From contig CM064552.1 in assembly GCA_032716605.1 (NCBI GenBank), positions 9,426,115 to 9,490,114 of the forward strand: a DNA stretch of 64,000 nucleotides. Direction: 5' to 3'. The notes below the pieces were generated by a model. The model saw nothing but the letters and a program-made list of their open reading frames with translations. It had not been told where the DNA came from and did no database searches. The DNA is from Paralithodes platypus (Eukaryota > Arthropoda > Malacostraca > Decapoda > Lithodidae). Within the stretch, counting starts at the first letter, position 1; each line of letters starts with the position of its first letter. The position numbers and the translations under genes are program-made. Of the stretch, positions 42,033 through 53,827 are shown in pieces.

Positions 42033-42323
42033 ACAAAGCATCACACACACACACAGAGAGTAAGACAAACACTGTCAATACACTTTCCCCCAATCCTTGA
42101 CACACACACACACACACACAAAATGACAGAAGTGGTAATAAAACTGAACCTGTGGTATGTGGCCTCTGAAACATGCGATATATCGCCACCAATTGACTGC
42201 AAGCCTACAGTGCAATTTGTTGGAACTTGTGTGGAGAGAGAGCTAGATAGATAGATAGATAGATAGATAGAGAGAGGAGTAAATATAAAGGAATAACAGT
42301 GCAATTTGATGGAGAGAGAGAGC

Positions 42324-42382
42324 GGGGGGGGGGGGGGGGGGTGAGGGAGAGGGAGAGAGCGGGGGGGGGGGGGGGGGGGGGG
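42324..42382. repeat. G18 and G22 runs
   Basis: Two long guanine runs (42324-42341, 42361-42382) within (GA)n-rich sequence; strong quadruplex potential by composition. Confidence 0.93.
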
Positions 42383-42539
42383 AGAGAGCGTGTGTGAGGG
42401 AGAGTGTGTGTGTGTGTGTGTGCATGTGTATGTGTGTACTACTATTACTACTACTACTAATATCATATTAATAATAAATAAACAAATTATTTCGAGCCGG
42501 CAGCGAATGAGGCTGAAAGTATGGTACCCGTACACAATT

Positions 42540-42768
42540 CCTTAACCTACCTCATCGTAAGTAGTCAACAAGCTGACTTTGGCTGGCACAAAAGTGCTCA
42601 CATACTCTCAGAAGGGGTAGGATGTGAGCAGGGAACCTTGGAACCCAGAGGCTCATCCATATCTAATCTACACAGCCAGTAAGTGTTTTCTATAAACTTA
42701 ACCCGTAGGTAGCCGGATTCGAACCCATGCTTTTTGAGCCAAGCGACTCGAGTACAGAGAGTCAGTGC

Positions 42769-42771
<3 letters not shown>
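42540..42771 (-). mobile_element. tRNA-related SINE abutting (GT)n
   Basis: Minus strand: ACTCGAGTCGCTTGGCTC then the B box ATGGGTTCGAATCCGGC, followed by a roughly 180-bp body. (GT)n begins exactly at its head (42772-42836). A further (TG)n tract lies 100 bp beyond its other end (42405-42437). Confidence 0.55.

Positions 42772-42836
<65 letters not shown>
42772..42836. repeat. (GT)n microsatellite
   Basis: About 32 GT units. Confidence 0.97.
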
Positions 42837-42838
<2 letters not shown>

Positions 42839-43679
42839 ACTTATAAGCTTTTCTTGGATACCGTTATGTCGACAGCCACGTCTAAAATTCAATGTTTTCT
42901 TCCACCAATAGCACAAATGAACATAACACCAGCAATACAGGTAAAGGTCACGTCACAGGTTCATCTTCTGTCATAATTATAATGTAAAACTTGCAAAATA
43001 AACAAACCAGAACTGGGACGACACAAGATAAACGCAAAGGAACTAATCAAAATCGCTATGTGGAAATAACGCTTAATAAAATCAAATTTGAAATAAAAGA
43101 ACACAATCCACCCAATAATGCATTATTCAGGGTGGTCATTTGTGGAACCTCATTTTCTCTCTAGAAATACTTCCTTGTTCTAAAATCTGTAAACAACCTC
43201 CCGTGATCAACAGTTAAATAGTTTATGATTTTTTTCTCTCCCATTTTTGTGTGCAGTATTTGACCTTTGCCGTAGAATTCCACAGTAAGCTTGTGTTATT
43301 GGTTTTGAATATGGAATGCGTTTTGACTTCCTTGACCTTCTTTTCAACAAGCTAGTACAGCTACTTGGTATCTGTGATACTGATATAATCCTGTTTATAC
43401 CCTGTGTCCGTCTCATAGCGCATTGTTCCCTCTTATTTGTTTTCTTGTCTCCTCTGTGTTCACACTGTCTACTATTTTGACACGAATCCAAGTACCGGTA
43501 TTTATTTTCTGTAGTAAACATTTATCTTGACTTATATCCAAGAAAAATAATGAAGATATATCAATATGTGGCTTAGCTAGGCCTACTAAATAAGCCTACC
43601 GTTACGTACGTTCCTGGATCCAAACTTAAACAATTCATAATATCTGAGGTTGGCTGGTAAGGGAATGGAGATTAAGGGG

Positions 43680-43681
<2 letters not shown>
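42837..43681. other. Unannotated interval
   Basis: Unique AT-rich sequence. A minus-strand 104-codon frame (43521-43207) shows no domain, initiation or splice evidence. Confidence 0.5.
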
Positions 43682-43740
<59 letters not shown>

Positions 43741-43798
43741 ATAATGTACCGGTATATGTATATACAGTATATACTGAATGTGTGTGTGTGTGTGTGTG
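43682..43798. repeat. (TA)n, ACCGGTA and (GT)n
   Basis: (TA)n to 43737, then TACCGGTATATG and (GT)n at 43781-43798. Confidence 0.93.
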
Positions 43799-43799
43799 T

Positions 43800-43945
43800 T
43801 TTCAGTTTCATCCATAGATCTCCTTGAAGTTTAAAAACATATCCTCCAAGACCCCTTTCGAGATAAATATGTGCATTTTTCGGTAGAAAATGCTCTGGCC
43901 AAAGGCCGGTTCCACCTAAAATGCAGACTCGATATTGCTCACCAG

Positions 43946-43980
<35 letters not shown>

Positions 43981-44055
43981 AAATGGCACAGGGACTTATA
44001 ATTGTCAAACTAATGGGGAGAATGACTTAAAATCTCAAAACTAATGGGGCTAATT
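43800..44055 (-). mobile_element. TTAA MITE family A, copy A15 (ends lost)
   Basis: GGCCAAAGGCCGGTTCC and ACTCGATATTGCTCACCAG (decayed core), an A(31) expansion at 43947-43977 where the consensus has AAAAAA, then iterons ending at GGGGCTAA. Confidence 0.85.
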
Positions 44056-44281
44056 CGCCAGTTTTATCATAATTGCCTGTCCAAAAACTGTCCAGTACTT
44101 CCTGTCCAGCACTGTACATATACGCCATAAAATAGGTCCCCAAGCCGGACACTTCTCTGATCCCCTGTAAATTGGTGTTGGCATTTCAAGAGCAGTACCG
44201 GAGAGCAACGTTTAATTGCATTACCTTACAACAGACTTCATTATTATTTTACTTGGCGCGCAGCACTAAAACCTTCTATTA

Positions 44282-44450
44282 TTAACCCTTAGAAGCTACG
44301 ATGGCGCATTTATGTTCTATGTTTTTGTATTATTAATCCATGTTATTCAGATTAGGAAGGCTCTATGTACCGGTAGTCCGAGGGTTAATTGAGATAGTTT
44401 TTACCCTTATAATTATCGCAGATCTTGTCTAAGTTGTATAACATCGCTAA
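44282..44450 (+). mobile_element. TTAA MITE family D, copy D6 (diverged)
   Basis: TTAA CCCTTAGAAGCTACGATGGC, GTTATTCAGATTAGGAAGG, GAGGGTTAATTGAGATAG; right end lost. Confidence 0.75.
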
Positions 44451-44589
44451 GGTAGGCCTCGAGGCCAGTGACCGAATCAGGCCACACACTACATAGGTGA
44501 CATAATGAAATTGGTCCATTTCGTATTAGGGTAACAATGGGGCATGTTCTGTTACACTGTCTGCTAAAGTTGTTCTGCTAAAGTTGTTC

Positions 44590-44933
44590 GCACTTCGTGC
44601 AGTTGCGTGTGCCAAGAAGAAAAGAGGGAGATAGAGAAAAAGAGTGTGGGTCAAGGATTGACTTGTAAATAATCCACATAATTAATTAGAGACAAAATAT
44701 CTGGCCACGTGGAGCAATATGCAGTAAGATGGGGGAAGTCGTAGGATGAGGGAAAGATAGATTGAGGGAGAGGCTTTCAAAGTTTACTTATGTGGAAGAA
44801 AGACTGGGAAAATCGGTTCACTCTAGTGTTAGATAGTTGGATGGAAGAGGAGTGGGAATGTGTTGAAAGGCGGGGTTGAGTGGCATACTGAGAAAGCAAC
44901 GAAGAACACTGATTATTGTAATAGCGATAGAAG

Positions 44934-44993
<60 letters not shown>

Positions 44994-45165
44994 CGGCGTG
45001 TAGAGAGAAATAGTAGAGCCTTAGTAAGAGGAGGTGAGTTGATGAGACGAAATGCTTTCGACTTTACCCTTTCGAGAATTACATAATGGGCGGAAACTGA
45101 TCCCAAGATCTATATAGACCTTAGAACTTCCACACTCATGCATGCGAACAATACTCGATGCATGG
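44590..45165 (-). pseudogene. LINE RT C-terminal remnant with internal (TA)n
   Basis: Minus-strand relic of the LINE family seen at 1-982. Visible in order: CIEYCSH (about 45150), ERVKSKAFRLINSPPLT (about 45080-45030), LFLSTRR, then a (TA)26 tract (44939-44991) inside the coding sequence, then SLFYRYYNNQCSSLLS, STHSHSS and NTRVNRFSQSF. After a stop the relic continues as LPQSIFPSSYD near 44750. The VWGGSTH segment is destroyed by substitutions and frame loss. Non-functional. Confidence 0.82.
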
Positions 45166-45169
45166 GTTG

Positions 45170-46500
45170 TTGTGATATTTTTGGAAAGTAATCTCTTTTG
45201 TTTTGGTCCTCATTTTATGCCATCAATCTTACATTTACCGTATAGGCCTAGTACCGGTACGTAATAACTCATAACTCATAATAATAACTCATAACAATTC
45301 CTGGACCTCACCTATCTCTTATTATGGAAGTATATATATCTGGACACGAATTAATGAATTTAATTTTCTAAGCATACACTACGTATCAATATTAAATATT
45401 TATTGGAAAAGCAAGTTGCATCCAAATATCAATCCAAATAGTTATAATTGCATAAAGAAAAACATGCGGGGTCCACGAATTTCTATAAGTGATTGTACTT
45501 GCAGTGACTTAAAACACTTCTAGACTTATATTCCTTGTTACATACGTAAAGGCTATATAGTTGCCATGGGTATTTAATTGGTAAGTTGATTATGCTTTAT
45601 CTGGTATATAATTATATGTTTATGTATACAGTATATTAAAGCCGCCGTGTGGGTTCAGTGCATTTGTAGCTGGTTTTCTGAGGGATCTGAGAACGAATAA
45701 CTTACCATATTCGTTTTTTTGGACCTATATGGAGCGTAGATAGCGTGCGCACTAGACTACTAGTACCGGTACCGGTACCTAGAACGTGGGAGGCAGCGAA
45801 TTGATCCCCGTTGATTTTTTTGTTTACACTTATCCCCTCGGCATTGGCGAATATCGCCAATGACACCAGTGTGTCATTTGCAATGTGAATGCTAGCACCT
45901 GATCAGTATGATTGAGCTGATTAGATTCGTTTGCACTTTGCAGACAACATTTACAACCACAACTACGGTACTCCAACAGTACAGTACCGGTAACGGTCAA
46001 TATTCACTTCGCACAATAACAGCAACCGATTTAGATCTGGAGTCACAGGTTGAACAGGGCTCTCTCTGTCCAGGGGCCTTCTGTGAGAATCAGTGAGAAT
46101 CAGAATCAGGATTCGAACATGAGGAATGACCGTCTATAATATGTATCTGTATGTATGATTACTTTCATATTACATTTTCAGTCTGCAAAGGCGAAGTAGT
46201 ATAATGCAACACAAAGGTTCTTCAAGTTTTATGAATGGCTATTATATTACTGTAAGTGTACAGTTCGCAGCATAAGATTATGAGGTTACATCAATTCGAA
46301 TCGTTGAACATATAAAGCCCAGATCTGAATCATCTGTGCTATAATAAAGCATTGTAGTGTCTCGTTTGCGTTCGATACTGATTCAAATGGGTATGTCGTC
46401 ATTAATGCGCTTGACTGTACATGCTATCAAAGCAAACACCATTTTCAACATCGGGGAAAAAAAAAATATATATATATATAATAACCAGTATATATACATA
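45170..46500. other. Unannotated interval
   Basis: Mostly unique AT-rich sequence with TACCGGTACCGGTACC at 45763-45778 and a degenerate B-box-like GGATTCGAAC near 46110. No supportable gene. Confidence 0.5.
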
Positions 46501-46539
46501 TACCGGGTATATATATATATATACACCCCGGGGGGTGAG

Positions 46540-46870
46540 GAAAAAAATAGCTTGAAACCTATTCTGGCACCCTCTTAGTATGCATGCCAAGTATGGGCTT
46601 TCCATCTTGAAAATTGAGGGAGTTGATGGGGGGTGGGGCTCACCCCCCCTCCCTCGCTTGAAACCTATTTTGACAACCACTTAGTATGCATGGCAAGTAT
46701 GGGCTCTCCATCTTGAAAGCTGAGGGAGTTGGGCCCCCCACCCTTCTTAAAACCTACTCTGGCATCCCCTTAGTATTCATGCTAAGTATGGGCTCTCCAT
46801 CTTGAAAACTGAGGGAGTAGTTCGTTAACAGACAGACTCATAGAAAGTGCACTTTGTATATATATATATA
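46540..46870. repeat. Three degenerate tandem units of about 100 bp
   Basis: Each unit contains GAAACCTA, TTAGTATGCATG, CAAGTATGGGCT and CCATCTTGAAA with variable C/G-rich linkers. The array ends in ACAGACAGACTC, a short (TA)n (46857-46876) and CCCGGCATTGCCCAGG. Confidence 0.8.
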
Positions 46871-46984
46871 TATATACCCGGCATTGCCCAGGTAATCACC
46901 ATAATCACCATCACTACTACCACCACTACTACTACCATAATCACCATCATCAATCACTACTACCACACCAGCCTCGACCTCCCT

Positions 46985-47300
46985 GTGCCTCATTAAACGG
47001 CGACCTCTATTTCGGCCGCTAAATGACCTCCGATTTTGGATCTGACCTCATCCGTACCCCCATTTTGGGGGGCTGCGAACAACTTTCGTTCCATACACCT
47101 TTTCGATCGGAGGCCTCCTTCTGCCCCAAACTGCCCTTTTTCCGATTTCGCGCCCATTTTCTCCGTCCCTTTCACCCTGGGGAATTCTACTTTTTTCACT
47201 ATAACCTGCCTAGGGACCCCCTTACTATGCATACCAAGTATGAACGCTCTAGCTTAAAAACTGCGGCCGCCTATAAAGAACAGACAGACAGACAGACAAT
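46985..47300. repeat. Related repeat block ending in (ACAG)n
   Basis: CCCCCTTACTATGCATACCA and AAGTATGAACGCTC followed by ACAGACAGACAGACAGAC. It shares the last phrase with 46540-46870, so is probably another member of that element. The 137-codon frame across it has no domain. Confidence 0.55.
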
Positions 47301-47950
<650 letters not shown>

Positions 47951-48215
47951 GCAAGAGATCCTGATGCAGTTGATCCGACAATTGATTTTCGTCACCACGT
48001 TGACATTCGTCCCTCAAGCAGCTAGCTGATGTGATATTTTGTTGTTAAATGATATACACCGGCGCAAAGACACCGTCGATGTAGCTAGCACACTTAAATA
48101 CGCCAAAATCGACAAAGAAGAAAACATTGTCTAGGGAATCTTTAATGGGGTTGTGCTGTCAATGTTGGATGGTGGGAGGAATGTCAGAATACCGGTTAGG
48201 GCTTGGATGTTGGGT

Positions 48216-48252
48216 TTTGTTTTAGTTTACCCTTCAAACTACAGTATATACA

Positions 48253-48307
<55 letters not shown>

Positions 48308-48560
48308 CAAACAAACGCTTACCAGATCCTTTTTCAAGCTGGACTTTTACATTTTTTGGTATAATTGTTTTTGGTCAAGGTCCGATTCCTTGTATTTTGC
48401 AGACTCGTTATTGCTCGCCAGTTATAAATCAACATCTTTATGCGGTGAAATGTCTTACAATCGCCAAACTATTGAGGTAAAGCGTCCTAAACTCGCCAAA
48501 CTAATGGGACAAAGCATCTTACAGTGGCCAAACTAATGGGAGCAAAGCATTATATAATCG
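48216..48560 (-). mobile_element. TTAA MITE family A, copy A16 (diverged, with (TA)n)
   Basis: TTTAGTTTACCCTTC is followed by (TA)n (48241-48302) where the consensus has the GACCTCCATC arm. Then ACTCGTTATTGCTCGCCAG and four iterons (AATCGCCAAACTA, ACTCGCCAAACTAATGGG, AGTGGCCAAACTAATGGG), one more than usual. Confidence 0.8.
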
Positions 48561-48654
48561 ACAAAGCAGAAAACCTTGTCTAGGAATTGTTGAGCGGGGC
48601 TGTGTTGCCATCACCCCTGCTGTCAATGTTTGATGAGAGAGAGAGAGAATGAAT

Positions 48655-48693
<39 letters not shown>

Positions 48694-49045
48694 TTAGAGA
48701 GAGAGAGCAAGAGAGAGAGAGAGAGAGAAAGAGAAATTTTAGAATGCCAGCTAGGGCTAGGGGGAGGAAGAAATTGGTGGTATGGTATTATTGTATTCAT
48801 TTCCGATTCCGCTGGGAAGAGGACTGTTTTGCTGAATTGAGTTTTGTCGTCTTCGGAACCTTTGACGCATTACTCCTCCTAAACAGCTACCTCCACGACA
48901 TTGGACACTAAGACCAAATTTGTTCGCAGAGTAAAAATTAACAAAGTGAACCTGACGCTACCGGCTGTGGTGGCTCTTGCACCACGAGATTATCTAAAAC
49001 GGGGTGTAGCGGGTTCATCCGCCTTAATATTTATATTTCTTTCTA
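48561..49045. repeat. (GA)n tract and unannotated sequence
   Basis: (GA)n with GAATGAATTA interruptions at 48637-48727; the rest is unique. Confidence 0.8.
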
Positions 49046-49225
49046 TTATTTTAGCTTCCTTTTCAAGCTAGAAAACGCCTCCCCAGACTCATCATAAAGA
49101 TAATAAACGCCTCCCTTAGACCCATCTTCAAGCTAGGTATAAATAACACCCACCAGATCCCCTCTTAAGCTATATTTGTGATCTCAACCGAAGGCCAATT
49201 TCTCCTAAACTGCAGGCTTGCGGTG
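49046..49225 (-). mobile_element. TTAA MITE family A, copy A17 (relic)
   Basis: Duplicated left arm (TTCAAGCTAG...CGCCTCCC...AGACTCATC and repeat), CAACCGAAGGCCAATTTC, CTGCAGGCTTGCGG. Very decayed. Confidence 0.55.
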
Positions 49226-49288
49226 GCAGGAATGTCAGAATATCGGTCAGGGCTTGGGGGCTGTGAGAGGAGAGGATGAATCTAGTGG

Positions 49289-49290
49289 TA

Positions 49291-49344
<54 letters not shown>

Positions 49345-49455
49345 ATATATATATATATATATAGATATATATATATATTATATATATATATATATATCTC
49401 TCCTCTCTCTCTCTTTCTCTCTCTCTATATATATACATATATGTATATGTATATA

Positions 49456-49504
<49 letters not shown>

Positions 49505-49535
49505 TCTTATATATATATATATATATATATACGGT

Positions 49536-49597
<62 letters not shown>
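49289..49597. repeat. Long compound (TA)n tract
   Basis: About 300 bp of (TA)n with a (TC)n block at 49397-49424 and short interruptions. Confidence 0.97.
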
Positions 49598-49598
<1 letters not shown>

Positions 49599-49599
49599 C

Positions 49600-50187
49600 T
49601 ACAGTATGCAGTATATTGCACACATACATTTGCCAGAGCTCCCATAAAGTTGTTTGCCACCTTGCCATCAGACCTCCCACACATTCACATAATATACTTC
49701 TCACCTCCATCTTCATCTGCTCGTACCCAAACATGTAGGCTACAGTCGCGTCACAAGTCCTGATACACTGCCTCGTTTTGGGCTTTGGTATGTGCCTTCA
49801 CACCTGGTTATATACGACATTAGCATATTTACTATATAAATGATTATTTGAACATATTCCGGCAGGTTTAGAAGTACATTAGTTTTATAACTAGAGGATT
49901 TTGAAAATGAACTTTGGTTTGTAGTATATTATTTGCAAAGTTCTTGGACCAGTTGTTTATCGCGAACAGATCTGGCGCAGTGACGTAATGTTTTGACATG
50001 TTTAACGGGCCATATAGACCGAGTCAGTGTGGTTCATTAGTCAACGCTCATACGATGTGAAGTTAAAAAGGTCCAATATATGTAAATATAGGCTAATTGA
50101 GTTGAGTACGCTATATTGATAGTGGCTTACCTTTTGATTATTTAAAATACCGTGCCTTCCAGATGTGTTTATCACAACCTATATTCC
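49600..50187. other. Unannotated interval
   Basis: Unique AT-rich sequence, no gene supported. Confidence 0.5.
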
Positions 50188-50549
50188 TTAAGGGAGCCCA
50201 CCTCGCTTTTTTTCTCTTTCTCTGCCTCTCTCTTTGGCTTGTATCCATTTGGCCCCATTCAGCCTATTGTTTTAAGACGTTTACCCCCATCCAGGTGTCA
50301 ATGTTTTCCTGGCGAGCGGTAGCGAGCCAGCATACATATAATGTTGTTTTACAGCAAGCTAAATTTGTAAATTTTTCGATAGAAAAATGTCTCCGGCGAA
50401 GCTGGGTTTCACCATACATTGCTGGCTCGCTATCGCTCGCCAGGATGGGGATAAACGTTTTAAAACAGTAGGCTGAATGGGGCCGAATGGATACAAGCCA
50501 AAGAGAGAGGGAGAGAGAGAGGGGAAAAAAGCGAGGTGGGCCCCCTTCA
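50188..50549. mobile_element. TTAA MITE family A, subfamily A-III, copy A18
   Basis: TTAA GGGAGCCCACCTCGC to GCGAGGTGGGCCCCC TTCA. The inverted core pair is present; 19 bp between core and GGGGATAAACG are deleted compared with A13. Confidence 0.9.
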
Positions 50550-50833
50550 AGAGCAGTTTGATGACCCTTTGTATACTCTCTTTTAAACTCGTAAGTGTTT
50601 AGTGTATCTATCATTTCTGGCTTCAGGTTTTTAGTTGCCAACATGCAGTAGTGTCCGGTTTACATACAACTACTCTAATGAAATGGAATCGTGTAACGCA
50701 AATTGGTGTGTGGAAATGTCCTAATTTTATATTATGTTCGTATTTGCTTCTCTTTGCACGTGGTATTGTTTAAAGAAATGAACAAAGAAATACAAATATC
50801 CCCATTTTTAAAGACCTGAAGATAATTTTTAAC

Positions 50834-50836
<3 letters not shown>

Positions 50837-50881
<45 letters not shown>

Positions 50882-50930
50882 TTTATTATTATTATTATTA
50901 TTATTAATATTACTATTATCATTATTATTA
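50837..50930. repeat. (ATT)n microsatellite
   Basis: About 22 ATT units plus degenerate units, immediately upstream of the candidate exon acceptor. Confidence 0.95.
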
Positions 50931-50954
50931 ACTATATTTTCTGTGTATTTCCAG

Positions 50955-51024
50955 ATGGAATTAGCAAGAATGGAAAATCCAAAAAGACAAAGAAAAATAC
51001 GGAAACAAATGAAGGAAACCAATG
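50955..51024 (+). CDS. Candidate internal coding exon of an unrecognised host gene
   Basis: A 70-nt block is bounded by a textbook acceptor (TTTTCTGTGTATTTCCAG, ending 50954) and a textbook donor (ATG|GTAAGT at 51025). In the frame set by the single leftover base of exon 17741-17894 it reads Asp then GISKNGKSKKTKKNTETNEG NQ, a Lys/Asn/Glu-rich segment typical of a disordered or nuclear-targeting linker. Two bases (TG) are left for the next exon. A second frame (MELARMENPKRQRK...) is also open; the third has a stop. No domain is recognisable. An (ATT)n tract sits about 25 bp upstream of the pyrimidine tract. The splice sites are the main evidence; the gene identity is unknown. Confidence 0.42.
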
Positions 51025-51124
51025 GTAAGTCTGGCCGGAGGAACACAGGCCCTGCAAAACCCTCCCCTCGTATGAACTCGGTTTATGTGACTGCCGGATT
51101 GATAAAACGCACCTTATTATATTT

Positions 51125-51345
51125 GTGAGAGATCCTTCCTAAGCCGAATTTATGGAACTCTCCTTGAATTTATACCCTGTGGAGTTGATTATTGGTGAGA
51201 GATCTTTGCTAAGCCGAATTTATGGAACTGGCCTTGTTTTTAGCTCTGGAGTTGATTATTTGTGATGAGAGATCTTTCCTAAGCCTAATGACTGATAGAC
51301 AGTGTTCGCCAATATTTACTCTACTTTAAGCTTATATATGAGAGG
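51125..51345. repeat. Tandem repeat of about 72 bp, 2.5-3 units
   Basis: Units share GAGAGATCCTTCCTAAGCC, GAATTTATGGAACT and GGAGTTGATTATT. Confidence 0.85.
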
Positions 51346-51624
51346 ACTTTACTAAGCGAGATTAATGTTTAAATATTCGCCATGCTGCAGTAATAAGATT
51401 CAATAATAGTTAGATCCAGTTTATGTGAGATATTACTTAAGTTACTCAAGAGAGAAGAATGACAAGAAGACCAGAACAAGAGAAGAAGTAGAAGAAGAAA
51501 AGACGAAGGAATAAATATATGAAGAGGAAGCAGTGAAAACCATAAATTAAAGAAGATCAAAAGTAAGAATAAGAGGAGGACTAAAAGATCTAGACAAGGC
51601 GATTTGCAGAAGTTTCCGACATTT

Positions 51625-52068
51625 CTAATAAGTATCCACATCTCTACAAATTGATATGAAGAAGCTTATAATCTTGCTATTTAGGATCTGCATCTTGACA
51701 CAGTGAAAAGCTAGAGTTCCAATCTCTCCATCAAGTGTTAGAATCTGAAGCTTTGGACAATTAAGGTGTTCGTTTTGTGACAGACTAAAGTTCCAAATCT
51801 CTCCATCAAATATCCGAAAATCAAGCTTTGGGAAATTCAGGTGTTCGTTTTGTGACAGACTAAAGTTCCTAATCTCTCCATCAAGAGTTCGAATCTGAAG
51901 CTTTGGACAATTAAGATGTTCGTTTTGTGGCAGGCTAAAATTACAATCTCTCAAGAATCCGAATGTTAAGCTTTGAGAAATTAAGGTGTTTGTTTTGTAA
52001 ATGTGGCCCCTGTATCGAATAGTAGCCGGAGATTTTGTAGGGTCTGTGCTGCGATGGGAGTCTTCCAA
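51625..52068 (-). CDS. Hypothetical ORF with in-frame 25-residue repeats
   Basis: A 147-codon minus-strand frame contains at least three tandem units of 75 bp (starts spaced exactly 75 at 51768, 51843 and 51918), translating as NFSLSQNEHLNCPKLQI then a DGEI-type end, so every unit keeps frame. A further partial unit follows at a 70-bp spacing. The pattern resembles leucine-rich repeats only loosely. There is no signal peptide, no recognised domain, and no promoter or splice evidence. The open frame could simply follow from a 75-bp tandem repeat, whose period is a multiple of three. Confidence 0.25.
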   Translation of the reverse strand: MEDSHRSTDPTKSPATIRYRGHIYKTNTLISQSLTFGFLRDCNFSLPQNEHLNCPKLQIRTLDGEIRNFSLSQNEHLNFPKLDFRIFDGEIWNFSLSQNEHLNCPKLQILTLDGEIGTLAFHCVKMQILNSKIISFFISICRDVDTY

Positions 52069-52084
52069 ACCCTTCCTTCATCGC

Positions 52085-52145
52085 GGAACATAAGAAAACG
52101 GGAGTCTGCAGAAAGCCGAATGATCTACACATGGCAGATCTCTTT
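52085..52145 (+). repeat. Dispersed repeat H, copy 3
   Basis: ACATAAGAAAACGGGAGTCT, GCAGAAAGCCGAATG, GGCAGATCTC. Confidence 0.75.
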
Positions 52146-52264
52146 CACATTCAACCCATCTCTTCATGTTCATGGTCCTGTCAATGCTAAGGTAGGTAAA
52201 AAAATTATCAATTAGTTGGTGATACTAATGTTGTCACCATATTAATAGTAGACCTATTATGTTG

Positions 52265-52478
52265 GTAACCCCTTCTCTACCGGCGACGTCTTTTGTATTT
52301 TATTTCAGCTACATTTAGGCGGTTTTATGAAGCTTAGGAAGGATATATGGTAGCTAAAAGGATAAATTGAGATAGTCTGTAGCTTTTAATTGGTAGACGT
52401 CCTTCCAAAGCTGAATAAAGTCGTCTCATGGTAGCCAAAATAAAGTGAAGAAGATGTAGTCGGTAAAGAAGGGGTTAA
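52265..52478 (+). mobile_element. TTAA MITE family C, copy C7
   Basis: GTAA CCCCTTCTCTACCGGCGACG to GGTAAAGAAGGGG TTAA; both arms clear. Confidence 0.9.
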
Positions 52479-52642
52479 TAGTCAAATTTACATACTATAT
52501 TCTGTTTCCTTTCAACTGACGGTAAATTGCAAATTTCCCATCAAAATTTCTCAGTTATTTTGAAGATTTTGTAGTGAAATGTGGTGCTAATTATATAAAC
52601 TTGGTCTTATTATGATGCACAGACATAGTAGTTTCGTATTTG

Positions 52643-52868
52643 TCCAACCCTCTCACGACCATATGACGCAGAGGTTGCCAGATTAGCAATAAGAAATAGA
52701 GTTCTCTCACTCTTATAATTACCTCTCCAAAATTAGTTTTCTGCCCACAGCTAACTCAAAGACAACTGCAGAGGTTAAAGTAACTACACTAAAGGTTTCT
52801 AAATACCCCTGATGGTAACAAAGGCTTTAAAGTATCCCTAATAGGCTCAAAATTGCCTCAAGAACGTG
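52643..52868 (+). mobile_element. TTAA MITE family B, copy B2
   Basis: CCAA CCCTCTCACGACCATATGACGC..., closely matching 59707-59940 through GGCTCAAAATTGC; termini decayed. Confidence 0.85.
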
Positions 52869-53051
52869 AGAACGTGCTCAAGGATTCACTTTATCGTCAG
52901 CTGAAAATAAACTGAGTATAGTTAATATGTTAATTATCCAAAACTAGCACATCATTGTAATCCCTTCTCATATAGTAATTTGCTCTTGGAATTTTGTCAT
53001 TGTTACTACCTAGTTTCTAAAGATTCTTTCTTCGGAAAATCAAGTTGTATA

Positions 53052-53180
53052 TGTGTATACTCTGGCACCTTCCCCAATTATCCTTTTTTTTTATGGGGGT
53101 GGCTGACTCGAGACAGAGCCCGAATAGGGACATCACAACACATCAGAAAAACAAAACAAAACATAAAATCTGACATCTAG
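53052..53180 (+). repeat. Dispersed repeat F, copy 2
   Basis: GGGGGTGGCTGACTCGAGAC, GGACATCACAACACATCAGA, ACATCTAGGTCGG, as at 9684-9830. Confidence 0.7.
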
Positions 53181-53259
53181 GTCGGTTACTTGTTAAAAAG
53201 TTAAGATCAAGTCTCAAGCTTGAATAAGTTGGTAATTACTATAATCATATTGATAAAAG

Positions 53260-53449
53260 TTAACACTTACAAGATATGATGACACAATTGTGTTCTGTTT
53301 TTTGGCTGTTAATAGACGACTTTGTTCAGAATAGTAAAGGCATATGGGAGTCAGAGGGTTGAAATATTCTGTACCCTTCTAATGAACACAGATCCTTCCT
53401 AAGCTACTAAAATCGTCTAATGATAGCCAGAGTAAGCTTAAGGGGTTAA
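53260..53449 (+). mobile_element. TTAA MITE family D, copy D7
   Basis: TTAA CACTTACAAGATATGATGAC to GTAAGCTTAAGGGG TTAA, shortened right arm. Confidence 0.85.
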
Positions 53450-53540
53450 TATATTTATGAGAACACCTCTGCAGTTGTCTTTGAGCGAACTCTGGACAGA
53501 TAACTCATTTTGGAGAAATAATTATGAAATTCAAGAATAT
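53446..53540 (-). mobile_element. TTAA MITE family B, copy B3 (fragment)
   Basis: Begins at the right TTAA of D7 and reads CACCTCTGCAGTTGTCTTTG and CATTTTGGAGAAATAATTAT, matching the middle of B in reverse. Internal fragment. Confidence 0.6.
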
Positions 53541-53827
53541 TATGTTTTTGGATACTAAACTGCAAACCCCGGTGGATGAGGTGATTGATTGATATTTTGA
53601 AATATAGCATTATATTTACAAATTAACATAGACATAACACTGTAGGAGTTTATGTAACAAAATGGACGAACTTGGAGCACTTGTTAGCAATGAAAATACA
53701 CATGGATTAATACAGTATCAAGTTTTTTTTTTAGCAAATTGTATATTAAGTAACACCCCGTTTTTAACGTTAATCATCAATTATAAACCCCAATGCACTT
53801 GAATAAACTAATGAAAGCATATGGTCC

